Shown here one piece after another: positions 54,929 to 62,608 of a stretch of DNA of 64,000 nucleotides. This DNA is from Labilibacter sediminis (lineage in GTDB: Bacteria; Bacteroidota; Bacteroidia; Bacteroidales; Marinilabiliaceae). Every line of letters starts with the position of its first letter. The stretch's first letter is position 1. Location: assembly GCF_005877885.1 (NCBI RefSeq), contig NZ_VCHY01000007.1, positions 124,001-188,000 on the forward strand. Reading direction: 5' to 3'. The notes under the pieces were generated by a model that did no database searches, was not told the DNA's origin, and saw only the letters and a program-made list of their open reading frames with translations. A program made the translations under genes and the position numbers.

Positions 54929-56002
54929 AAAAAACTTAGTTTAATTCTAATAGCTCTTGTTATTGTTTCTTCAACTTGGGCTCAACATGCCAAACCTGCA
55001 TTCTCATTTAATAAAACATTACACGATTTTGGGGGTATTGAAGAAAGTGCCGGTAAAGTATCATATCAGTTTAATTTTACCAACACAGGCAGCCAACCAT
55101 TGGTTATACACAATGTAAGGGCGTCTTGTGGTTGTACATCCCCAGAGTGGAGTAAGCAACCTATTGCTCCGGGTGGAAAGGGTTATGTAAAAGCTATTTT
55201 CGATCCTAAAAACCGTCCTGGAAACTTTAACAAAACCATTACGGTAACAGCCAATACAGAAACACCTAATACTGTTTTAAGAATCACTGGTACTGTGGCT
55301 CCAAGACCAAAAACCACAGAAGATATTTATCCGCATGCCATTGAGGGTATAAGGTTAAAAAGCAAGCACATCAGTTTTACCAGAATAACACCTAAAGGTA
55401 AAAAGAGTGAAGAAATTGATTTTATCAACACTTCAGATGAAGAGCTTAATATTGGTTTTAACAGGGTACCTGCTCACGTGAATATTAAAGCTGTTCCTGC
55501 AACCGTTAAACCAGGTGAAAAAGGAAAAATTCTTGCAAGCTATGATGCTGAAGTTAAAAACGACTGGGGTTTTGTATACGACCAAATTTTCTTAACCATC
55601 AACGATGTTAAAAATTACAAGAACCGAATCAGCATTAACGCTAATATCCAGGAAGATTTTAGTCAGTGGTCGCAGGAAAAAAAGAAAAATGCTGCTAAGA
55701 TCTCTATTGATAACAAGATTTTTGATTTTGGCACCATCAAACAAGGTACAAAAGCAGAACATTCATTTTCTATCACCAACACCGGTAAATCAGATTTAAT
55801 TATCCGTAAAGTAAAAGCCTCATGTGGCTGTACGGCAACTAAACCTGAAAAAACAGTTATTAAACCGGGTGATCATACCACCATTTCAACCATATTTAAT
55901 TCTGCGGGTAAATCCGGTCGCCAGAATAAATCGGTAACAGTTATTACCAACGACCCGTTAGCAAGCAATGTTTTACTAAGAGTTCAGGGTATTGTTGAAT
56001 AA
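54926..56002 (+). CDS. DUF1573 repeat exported protein
   Basis: A 358-residue protein with signal peptide (about 1-20) and three ASPM/SPD-2/hydin-like beta domains of the DUF1573 kind. Domains 1 and 3 share the motifs HDFGGIEES/FDFGTIKQG and VRASCGCTSPEW/VKASCGCTATKP; domain 2 is diverged. The family is common on or near the Bacteroidota surface; its function is unknown. ATG at 54926 is preferred to a TTG seven codons upstream, which lies inside the repeated leader. A strong terminator follows. Confidence 0.87.
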   Translation: MKKLSLILIALVIVSSTWAQHAKPAFSFNKTLHDFGGIEESAGKVSYQFNFTNTGSQPLVIHNVRASCGCTSPEWSKQPIAPGGKGYVKAIFDPKNRPGNFNKTITVTANTETPNTVLRITGTVAPRPKTTEDIYPHAIEGIRLKSKHISFTRITPKGKKSEEIDFINTSDEELNIGFNRVPAHVNIKAVPATVKPGEKGKILASYDAEVKNDWGFVYDQIFLTINDVKNYKNRISINANIQEDFSQWSQEKKKNAAKISIDNKIFDFGTIKQGTKAEHSFSITNTGKSDLIIRKVKASCGCTATKPEKTVIKPGDHTTISTIFNSAGKSGRQNKSVTVITNDPLASNVLLRVQGIVE

Positions 56003-56039
56003 CAATTAAACACATAACTCCTTAAGGAGAAAAATATAC

Positions 56040-56078
56040 AAGCGGATTATTTTTTATAAATGATCCGCTTTTTTTTGC
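56040..56078 (+). terminator. Intrinsic terminator of the DUF1573 gene
   Basis: AAGCGGAT (56040-56047) pairs with ATCCGCTT (56063-56070), followed by a run of T. Confidence 0.9.
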
Positions 56079-56273
56079 CTCAAACACTCAACCTTTAACT
56101 TTATGGATCTCTCTTTAAATTATCCTCATTCAGGGTTAACTGTTAGGTATAATATCGGTTCTGGTCAATATTTGGATCTGAAGAAAATATGGTTTATTTG
56201 CTGATAAATAGAAATTTCAAATAAAGCCAAATAAATTTTACTTAGGTGATAATATTTACTGTAGAAAAATATT

Positions 56274-56361
56274 AGGCTGTAAGCCTAACTCAACCTAGCC
56301 CCGGGTAAAACGCAGTGACACCCGGGGATGTCAGTTAGCAAATCAGGCGTCCTGTAAGGAC
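56274..56361. repeat. Left REP-like unit flanking the RAYT-type transposase
   Basis: Three hairpins in order: AGGCT/AGCCT (56274-56286), CCCCGGGT/ACCCGGGG (56299-56327) and GTCCT/AGGAC (56349-56361), with CCTAGCCCC and GCGTCCTGTAAGGACA as marker words. The inverted counterpart is at 56891-56968. Confidence 0.75.
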
Positions 56362-56370
56362 AACTCAAAA

Positions 56371-56826
56371 TTACATCCACAAATACTCTTCATTATATTC
56401 TACACCATATTCTTTTAAAAACAATAAATATTCATCTTTAAATGACATTGTTGTATGATGTTTTTGCTGATGCTTGATGTAGCTAAATGTTTTGTCATAT
56501 AAAGAAGGACTAACAGAAAAACCACCATAACCACCTTGCCATTTAAATGCCTTATAATAATTATCAAGGTTTTTAAGCCATCTACTACTGTGTCTTTTGA
56601 TTTCTTTTATAAACGCAGCTAACGCTATATTTTTCGACATGATACAGAAAACATGTATATGATCCTCAACACCATTAATAATTAAAGGTATTGAGTCGTT
56701 GTCTTTTATTATGGAGCCAATATAACTGTATAAAATATCTTTGTCAGAATTTCTAATATATGTATTAGACTGATCTTTTACATGAAAGATAATGTGAATG
56801 TAAAGTTTTGATAAAGATTGTGACAT
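56371..56826 (-). CDS. IS200-like / REP-associated tyrosine transposase (RAYT), Y1 family
   Basis: A 151-residue single-strand DNA transposase of the HUH superfamily. The metal-binding His-x-His is His56-Ile-His58 (GVEDHIHVF) and the catalytic Tyr is Tyr116 in FSYIKHQQKHH; both are intact. The start at 56826 (MSQSLSKLYIHIIFHVK) matches family N-termini; an upstream in-frame ATG at 56922 would run through the right REP hairpins and is rejected. The gene is bracketed by inverted REP-like units, the arrangement typical of domesticated RAYTs rather than a mobile IS200. Confidence 0.88.
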   Translation of the reverse strand: MSQSLSKLYIHIIFHVKDQSNTYIRNSDKDILYSYIGSIIKDNDSIPLIINGVEDHIHVFCIMSKNIALAAFIKEIKRHSSRWLKNLDNYYKAFKWQGGYGGFSVSPSLYDKTFSYIKHQQKHHTTMSFKDEYLLFLKEYGVEYNEEYLWM

Positions 56827-56890
56827 ATATATATATTGTGTTTTAATATAAATATACCAATATGTTTCATCATATAGGTAAAAATGATCT

Positions 56891-56968
56891 GTCCTTACAG
56901 GACGCTGATTCTTATTTTGCATAACCCCAGGCGATGCCTGGGGCTAGGTTAAACTGTGCTTTCAGCAC
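56891..56968. repeat. Right REP-like unit (inverted) flanking the RAYT-type transposase
   Basis: In mirror order to the left unit: GTCCT/AGGAC (56891-56903), CCCCAGGC/GCCTGGGG (56925-56943) and GTGCT/AGCAC (56956-56968). The middle stems of the two units differ in sequence yet both pair perfectly. Confidence 0.75.
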
Positions 56969-57305
56969 GTAGTTTTCAATACCTACGAATACATGATATT
57001 TTAAATAAGTTGCAGAGCTTATACTCAAGATGTTTTGTTATTTTCTAAACTAAAACTTCAATGCAAACAACTTAAATATACTTACCCCACCTACAACAAA
57101 TCATTGCCAAAATTAAGGTATTCAGGAGGCAGTTTAGAGATATTGTAAATATAAAACACCTCCTCTTTAGGATAACAAAAATCTATGCTTGATATAGAAA
57201 TTATATCTATATACCCAAATTTTGCAATTAATCCATAATAACCTTCTATCTAATAAACCCCTCTCAATTATTAGATTATTAAATATTGCGCTAAAGCGCA
57301 TGGGG

Positions 57306-57358
57306 TACTCAGTTCGATTAAAATTTACAGACTCAGGTTTTATATCGAACAGAGGTTA
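57306..57358. repeat. Short deletion derivative of the 269-bp inverted-repeat element
   Basis: About 53 bp that join both ends of the 52234-52502 element in reverse orientation: AATTTTAATCGAACTGAG-like and TAACCTCTGTTCGATATAAA-like ends, with the middle missing. It lies 80 bp upstream of meaB. Confidence 0.6.
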
Positions 57359-57437
57359 ATATGTAATGCTCCATATCTATTTTATCAATATTAAAGCGTA
57401 AATTCGCATCTGTTAAAACAAGAAATTACATTCCATA

Positions 57438-58553
57438 ATGATTCAGGATGATCATCACGTAGAAAATAGTGAAGAGTTTAAACATTTAAATGTAAATAAG
57501 GGAGTTGAAAACGTGGAAACCGTTAATGCCGCAGCTGCTAAACGTTTCCTGAAAAAGAAACGAAAACTTCCATCGGTAGACGATTTTTTTGAGGGCATCA
57601 GAAAAGGTGATGTGACTATATTAAGTCAGGCAGTTACTTTAGTTGAAAGCGCCCGACCTGATCACCAAAAAATTGCACAGGAAATCATTGAAAGATGTTT
57701 ACCTTATACAGGCAATTCCATTCGACTTGGTATTACCGGTGTTCCGGGAGCTGGTAAAAGCACCCTGATTGAAGCACTGGGAATGCACATTATAAATCAA
57801 GGCGGAAAACTTGCCGTATTGGCCATTGACCCAAGTAGCGAAAGATCTAAAGGAAGTATCCTGGGGGATAAAACCAGGATGGAAGATCTGGCTGCTGAGA
57901 AAAATGCTTACATTCGCCCTTCTCCATCGGCAGGGTCGTTAGGTGGTGTGGCCCGAAAAACCAGGGAAACCATTATTTTATGTGAAGCTGCCGGTTACGA
58001 CACCATTTTTATTGAAACTGTTGGTGTTGGACAATCAGAAACAGCCGTGCATTCCATGGTTGATTTCTTTTTATTGATTATGCTGGCCGGAGCCGGTGAT
58101 GAACTCCAGGGCATAAAAAGAGGAATTATGGAGATGGCTGATGCCATTGCCATTAATAAGGCAGACGGAAACAACATTCAAAAAGCAGGGTTAGCAAAAA
58201 CAGAATATACCAATGCCTTACACTTATTCCCTCCTACTCAATCAGGATGGATTCCTACTGTACAAACATGCTCGGCACTCGAAAAGCAAGGCATGGCTGA
58301 TATTTGGAACATGGTGAAGGAATATGCTGAAAAAACAAAAAATAATGGCTATTTTTCGCAGCGCAGAAATGAGCAGTCGCAATATTGGATGTTTGAATCA
58401 ATCAATGAAAATTTAAAAACAAACTTTTATCACAATTCCAACATTGCCAGTTTAATTGATACGTATAAGCAGAAAGTTTTAAACGACGAAATCAGTTCTT
58501 TTTCTGCAGCGCAAGAGTTATTAAACATCTATTTTAAAGAAACAATAAAGTAA
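57438..58553 (+). CDS. meaB: Methylmalonyl-CoA mutase-associated GTPase MeaB
   Basis: MeaB is a G3E-class GTPase that gates B12 loading and protects methylmalonyl-CoA mutase. The 371 residues have Walker A GVPGAGKST at 101-109, the conserved LAVLAIDPSSERSKGSILGDKTRM run, ETVGVGQSE (Switch/Walker B region) and NKADGNN for guanine recognition. The N-terminal 50 residues form the usual helical extension. No mutase subunits are adjacent. Together with the cobalamin adenosyltransferase at 1688-2248 it implies a B12-dependent propionate/succinate pathway. The TlpA-like gene follows 53 bp later. Confidence 0.95.
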   Translation: MIQDDHHVENSEEFKHLNVNKGVENVETVNAAAAKRFLKKKRKLPSVDDFFEGIRKGDVTILSQAVTLVESARPDHQKIAQEIIERCLPYTGNSIRLGITGVPGAGKSTLIEALGMHIINQGGKLAVLAIDPSSERSKGSILGDKTRMEDLAAEKNAYIRPSPSAGSLGGVARKTRETIILCEAAGYDTIFIETVGVGQSETAVHSMVDFFLLIMLAGAGDELQGIKRGIMEMADAIAINKADGNNIQKAGLAKTEYTNALHLFPPTQSGWIPTVQTCSALEKQGMADIWNMVKEYAEKTKNNGYFSQRRNEQSQYWMFESINENLKTNFYHNSNIASLIDTYKQKVLNDEISSFSAAQELLNIYFKETIK

Positions 58554-58606
58554 TAAAACAACGAATAATGGGATTCATCTCTCATTAAACTAAAAACAAA
58601 CACATA

Positions 58607-59704
58607 ATGAAAAATTTATTTTTGGTGGCAGTACTTGCTATTGCCTTATTTTCATGTCAACAGAAAAACTTTAAAATTAGCGGTACTGTTGAAAACCTGA
58701 CAGAAGGAGAAGTAATTTTAAAGAAGATTGTTGCCAATGCGCCTGTATCATTAGATACTGCACAAATTGTTGAGGGTAAATTTACTTTCACAGGATCTGA
58801 AGATGAAGCTCAATTATATCTTATTTTTATTGATGACAACCGCATGCCTGTTGTATTCTTTGGTGAGAATAAAAACATCGATATTACTGTAAATACAGAA
58901 AATATGGGTGATGCTGTTATTTCCGGATCTCCTGTTACAGATATCTATACTGCTTTTGTAAAAGAGGTTCCAGGAAAAGATAAAATGGAATCTATTCAGG
59001 CTGAATACCAACAAGCTATGAGTGCTGGTGATCAGGATAAAATGACTGCCATCAGAGAAGAGGTTTCGGAATTGATGGAAGAGCAAAAAGCTTATTTTAT
59101 CCAGTTTGTTAAAGACAACACTACCAATGTAGTAGGTGCTAACATGGCCATGCAAGCTGCAAACGAGTTTGAATTTGAAGAGTTTAAAGCGTTAGTAGGA
59201 AAATTTGAAGCCAGCCTAGGTGAACACATGTACGTTAAAGAGCTTAAAAAAGTACTTGAGCCTCTTGAGAAAGCTGCTGCTGCTGAAAAAGCCACTGAAA
59301 TTGGCCAGGTTGCTCCTGACTTTACCTTAGAGTCGGTTTCAGGTGAGTCTTTAGCTTTATCTTCATTAAAAGGAAAATATGTATTGGTGGATTTTTGGGC
59401 ATCATGGTGTAAGCCTTGTAGAGAAGAAAACCCTAATGTGGTAAAAGCCTACAATGATTTCAGCGCTAAAGGTTTTGATGTTTTAGGTGTTTCATTAGAC
59501 AGAGATTCAGCTGCATGGAAACAAGCCATTAAAGATGACGGTTTAGTTTGGAATCAGGTAATTGACGGAAATGGTGATATTGCTTCTACTTATGGCGTAT
59601 CCGGTATTCCTTTTACTTTATTACTTGATAAAGAAGGTAAGATTGTAGCTAAAAACCTTCGCGGTGAAGCACTAACAAACAAACTTGCAGAGCTGTTGAA
59701 CTAA
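58607..59704 (+). CDS. TlpA-like thiol-disulfide oxidoreductase lipoprotein with DUF4369 domain
   Basis: A 365-residue lipoprotein: lipobox LFSC (Cys17), an N-terminal DUF4369 beta domain (about 20-115), a helical linker and a C-terminal thioredoxin/AhpC-TSA domain. The redox motif is Trp267-Cys268-Lys-Pro-Cys271, with the cis-Pro loop GVSGIPFTLLL further on. It should reduce disulfides in the periplasm, perhaps in cytochrome or protein maturation. This architecture is common in Bacteroidota. A terminator follows the stop. Confidence 0.93.
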   Translation: MKNLFLVAVLAIALFSCQQKNFKISGTVENLTEGEVILKKIVANAPVSLDTAQIVEGKFTFTGSEDEAQLYLIFIDDNRMPVVFFGENKNIDITVNTENMGDAVISGSPVTDIYTAFVKEVPGKDKMESIQAEYQQAMSAGDQDKMTAIREEVSELMEEQKAYFIQFVKDNTTNVVGANMAMQAANEFEFEEFKALVGKFEASLGEHMYVKELKKVLEPLEKAAAAEKATEIGQVAPDFTLESVSGESLALSSLKGKYVLVDFWASWCKPCREENPNVVKAYNDFSAKGFDVLGVSLDRDSAAWKQAIKDDGLVWNQVIDGNGDIASTYGVSGIPFTLLLDKEGKIVAKNLRGEALTNKLAELLN

Positions 59705-59728
59705 ACATCACTCAACATGATATTTAAG

Positions 59729-59759
59729 AAGCCGGTGATTACTCATCGGCTTTTTTTAT
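59729..59759 (+). terminator. Intrinsic terminator of the TlpA-like gene
   Basis: AAGCCGGTGA (59729-59738) pairs with TCATCGGCTT (59743-59752) with one non-Watson-Crick pair, then seven T. Confidence 0.85.
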
Positions 59760-59781
59760 ACTCTTATTGATTAAAATTATC

Positions 59782-60013
59782 TTCCTATCTAATCACCACA
59801 TCATTCAAATACCTTAGCACATCTCTTAATTATAGAAGTACATTAATATATTAGTGGTGCACATCGTTTAATTAATAAAGCACATCTGATGTACTAATCT
59901 GTTTTACTGATGTACTTCACTATTTAATCGATGTACTTGGTCAATTAATCGATGTGCTTACTTATATTAAAGATGTTTTTAATAATTTTATCAATGAGGT
60001 AATATAATTAGGT
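59782..60013. repeat. Degenerate 21-bp-period array C with central inversion (5 reverse + 6 forward units)
   Basis: Five units end in CACATC or ACATT at 59802, 59823, 59844, 59865 and 59886 (reverse orientation); after one base (59887), six units start with GATGT or a variant at 59888, 59909, 59930, 59951, 59972 and 59993. Every step is exactly 21 bp. The forward unit is GATGTACTT, then an AT-rich body ending TTAATC. The centre reads GCACATC-T-GATGTAC. It lies between convergent genes, after a terminator. Confidence 0.85.
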
Positions 60014-60061
60014 GATAAAGTTATACAACCACGCAGCTGCTTAACACTTTCTTCATGCAGC

Positions 60062-60811
60062 TTACAACAAACCCGGTTTCCGCATAAAATCTTTTGTTAC
60101 TGAAGTTCGATATTTTGCATTTAAGGCTTTGACAGATCGACTCACATAACCTTTCTTTCGCATAGGATCATTTTTAAAAACGAATTGACCACATTGGCGA
60201 ATCTCTTTCATTGTTTGTTGCAGGAGATAGGAATATCTGTTTCGCATTTCAAGGAGTTCACTACCTCCTCTGTTCACTGAATTAACCTCAGCCATAAGGT
60301 CACTCCCTTCGTCACTCTTATCATATAAGGTTTCTATTAAAGAAGAATCGATACCTACCTTAGAAAGCTCTTCCTGGTTACTTTCTCCCATAACAGCCAG
60401 ATCACTCAGCCCTTGAAATATTTCAGCATATTTCATCCGCTTATTCATACCCGACAGTCTTTTTACCAAACCGGTATCATGCCTAAAAGCATACTTATAC
60501 TTTCTAATGGTATCGGCGTAAAGCAACCTGTACCCCATTTTATTCTTGTTCCAAAGCAATTTGTGCTCGTTGTTACTTTTTGTTACCCAGCTAACCTGTG
60601 CTTCGCGAGTTAATTGTATTAACCACTTCAATTCATCCAAAATACCAGACTGTAAACCATGTTTTTGTAACGCTTCTTTATCTTGTGTACTCCAGGCGAG
60701 CAACTCCTCGGCTTCAAGCGTTAACACATCTACCGAAATTCTATTCTTTACTTTAGTTTTAAGCTCCAGGTTTTTGGCCTTATTTTCAACATCTTGTTTG
60801 CTTATACTCAT
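60062..60811 (-). CDS. Uncharacterised helical protein
   Basis: A 249-residue, basic, helix-rich cytoplasmic protein with no signal peptide or membrane helix. I do not recognise a family. Visible features: an early KVKNRISVDVLTLEAEELLAW segment, Trp/Lys-rich middle (LLWNKNKMGYRLLYADTIRKY near 88-108), a Gly-Glu-Ser-Asn-rich part and a very basic C-terminus (MRKKGYVSRSVKALNAKYR). The charge could fit nucleic-acid binding, but that is only a guess. It is transcribed alone, its 3' end faces the 21-bp array C, and its upstream side has an inverted repeat. Confidence 0.75.
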   Translation of the reverse strand: MSISKQDVENKAKNLELKTKVKNRISVDVLTLEAEELLAWSTQDKEALQKHGLQSGILDELKWLIQLTREAQVSWVTKSNNEHKLLWNKNKMGYRLLYADTIRKYKYAFRHDTGLVKRLSGMNKRMKYAEIFQGLSDLAVMGESNQEELSKVGIDSSLIETLYDKSDEGSDLMAEVNSVNRGGSELLEMRNRYSYLLQQTMKEIRQCGQFVFKNDPMRKKGYVSRSVKALNAKYRTSVTKDFMRKPGLL

Positions 60812-60937
60812 GGGTTAAAATTATAGGTTTTAAGATTACTTATGTAAAGTCTATAAAATTATAGCAAATAGTGGAAATTACAAGATTTGAAATAAATATT
60901 CTCAGGGATTTCGTTTTTAACCATAAAAATTATTAAA

Positions 60938-61016
60938 ACCACAAATCTCACAGATTAACACGAATTATTTTCCTTCGGAAAATAAAAATCTGTGCAAATT
61001 CGTGTCAATCTGTGGT
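60938..61016. repeat. Inverted repeat related to the GxxExxY-flanking sequences
   Basis: Arms starting ACCACA and ending TGTGGT contain AATCT, CAGATT and ACACGAATT words on both sides; the centre is a perfect 9-bp hairpin TTATTTTCC/GGAAAATAA. The ATTCGTG and AATCTG words resemble the repeats around the GxxExxY gene. No gene is inside. Confidence 0.6.
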
Positions 61017-61071
61017 TGAATATTTTCAAATAACACATCACTGGCTTAAAGGCGATTTCCCTATAAATAAT

Positions 61072-61998
61072 CTACTCCCGCTTATTGAGCACCGACCTAT
61101 CCTCACATACATTAAACTCAGCCTGCAAAGTGGTATGGTGAATATGAAACCGGTGATGAAGCAATTCTCTTACCTCGTCCAATACACCATCAACTTCGGA
61201 AAGCTTAAAATCTTCTTCCATATCAATATGCGCCTCAAAATGACTATCATGATCGCTCAACTGCCACACATGAACATGGTGTACCCCCTTTATTTTATCA
61301 ATTTTACAAATAGCCCCTACAAGCTCATCAAAATCAATATGATCTGGCTTAAACTGCATCAATACTTTTACAGCTCCCATAACTAATTTCCAACTCGAAA
61401 CAATTAAGTAAACAGCTATAATTATACTCAACACACTATCCACCCAATACAGTTCGTAGTACTTCATCATAAACCCGCCAAGCAAAACAGCAATTGAGGT
61501 TAGCATATCCGAAAATAAATGAAGGTAGGCTGCTTTCATATTCATACTATGCCTGGCATCCTTCTGAATCAGCAGTACGCTTAAGCAATTGGCCATAATA
61601 CTCAATGCGGCCAGCCAAATCACCACATCTCCTTTTACCAAAACTTCTTTAGATGTAACAATGCGTTCAAAGGCTTCAACCATTAAATAAATAGAAACAC
61701 CCAGTAAAGTAGCGGCATTAATAAAGGCGGCTATAATTTCGGCACGCTTAAAGCCAAAAGAATGGCTTTTGGTTGGTTTACGCTTCGACAACTTGTTGGC
61801 TACATAACTAATCAATAATGCCATTACATCAGACAAATTATGCAAAGCATCGGACATTAGGGACAAACTATGACTAAATAAGGCTCCTATAATTTGCCCT
61901 ACTGTAATCAATACATTTAAGAAAATGGCCACCACTAAGTTTTTACCTTTTATTTCGGGGTGGTGATGACTATGATGATGTCCGGAGTGAGTATGCAT
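61072..61998 (-). CDS. Cation diffusion facilitator (CzcD/ZitB-type zinc exporter)
   Basis: A 308-residue inner-membrane metal/proton antiporter. The N-terminus is His-rich (HTHSGHHHSHHH). Six membrane helices follow, with the zinc-site pairs His53/Asp57 in DALHNLSD and His160/Asp164 in HLFSD; this HxxxD/HxxxD arrangement indicates Zn (or Co) over Mn. The C-terminal cytoplasmic ferredoxin-like domain (about 210-300) with HVHVWQLSDHD is present. No regulator gene is adjacent. Confidence 0.93.
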   Translation of the reverse strand: MHTHSGHHHSHHHPEIKGKNLVVAIFLNVLITVGQIIGALFSHSLSLMSDALHNLSDVMALLISYVANKLSKRKPTKSHSFGFKRAEIIAAFINAATLLGVSIYLMVEAFERIVTSKEVLVKGDVVIWLAALSIMANCLSVLLIQKDARHSMNMKAAYLHLFSDMLTSIAVLLGGFMMKYYELYWVDSVLSIIIAVYLIVSSWKLVMGAVKVLMQFKPDHIDFDELVGAICKIDKIKGVHHVHVWQLSDHDSHFEAHIDMEEDFKLSEVDGVLDEVRELLHHRFHIHHTTLQAEFNVCEDRSVLNKRE

Positions 61999-62239
61999 TG
62001 GATATAAGAATTAAATTAATTAAGAAACAATGTTACCTACTGACTTGTGATACATTGAGGTAAACAAGTCAAATCCATTTTTGCTTAAGCATTGATGAAG
62101 TTTATATAACAAATCAATCCTGTCCTAAATAAAATCATACTATTGGCGTTTCACCCAAACCCGACTTCATTTTTTTTATTTTAAGATTATTGCTTTGCTC
62201 GGCATAGTTCAAGTGAACTTGACTCTGCTCTCACTAAAT

Positions 62240-62430
62240 GCAATAATTGGCTTGATCCAAAAAACAGAAGCAAAAAAGATCAAGGCTACACCTGATTCAT
62301 TCAAAAAACTAACGGTCATTTGACTGAAATCGTTTAAACTCATCCCTTTCGTTCCTCAAGGAATTCAAACAAAAAACGATTTTTAACCGTCAAAACAACC
62401 TTGTTTTTTGATTCATCAGCTGAGGCCATT
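62240..62430. repeat. Long stem-loop element, diverged copy 2 (inverted)
   Basis: Read in reverse, this stretch resembles 10157-10321: GCCTTGATC with a T-rich core and GGATCAAG dyad, and outer arms with AAGGTTG/AAGGCTAC and AAATCGTTT/AAACGATTT words around a GAATTCC/GGAACG centre. Similarity is low and by eye. It fills most of the gap before the M20 gene, which holds no gene I can see. Confidence 0.4.
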
Positions 62431-62575
62431 GAGAAATAACCAATTTCAGATAGCAATACAAAACGTTTAGTACGCTATTGATAAAAAACAAAGCTTTCTC
62501 AGGAGTTAATATGATTATACATGTATTTTTTAACCACACCTGCCCTTAAGCAAGAGCGAATTAGATTGTTAATTG

Positions 62576-62584
62576 TATATTTGC
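62576..62584 (+). promoter_or_regulatory. Candidate -7 promoter element of the M20 gene
   Basis: TATATTTG followed by C, a full match, 25 bases upstream of ATG 62609. It overlaps a possible TTG start at 62573, which is therefore not used. Confidence 0.55.
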
Positions 62585-62608
62585 AGCTGCAATCAGATAA
62601 ATACGAAA

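Noticed and set aside
56827-56922. N-terminal extension of the IS200-like transposase
   Set aside because: The extra 32 codons run through the right REP hairpin and do not resemble the family start.
59782-60013. 21-bp arrays as CRISPR
   Set aside because: Repeats are degenerate, adjacent with no spacers, change orientation in the middle, and no cas genes are near.
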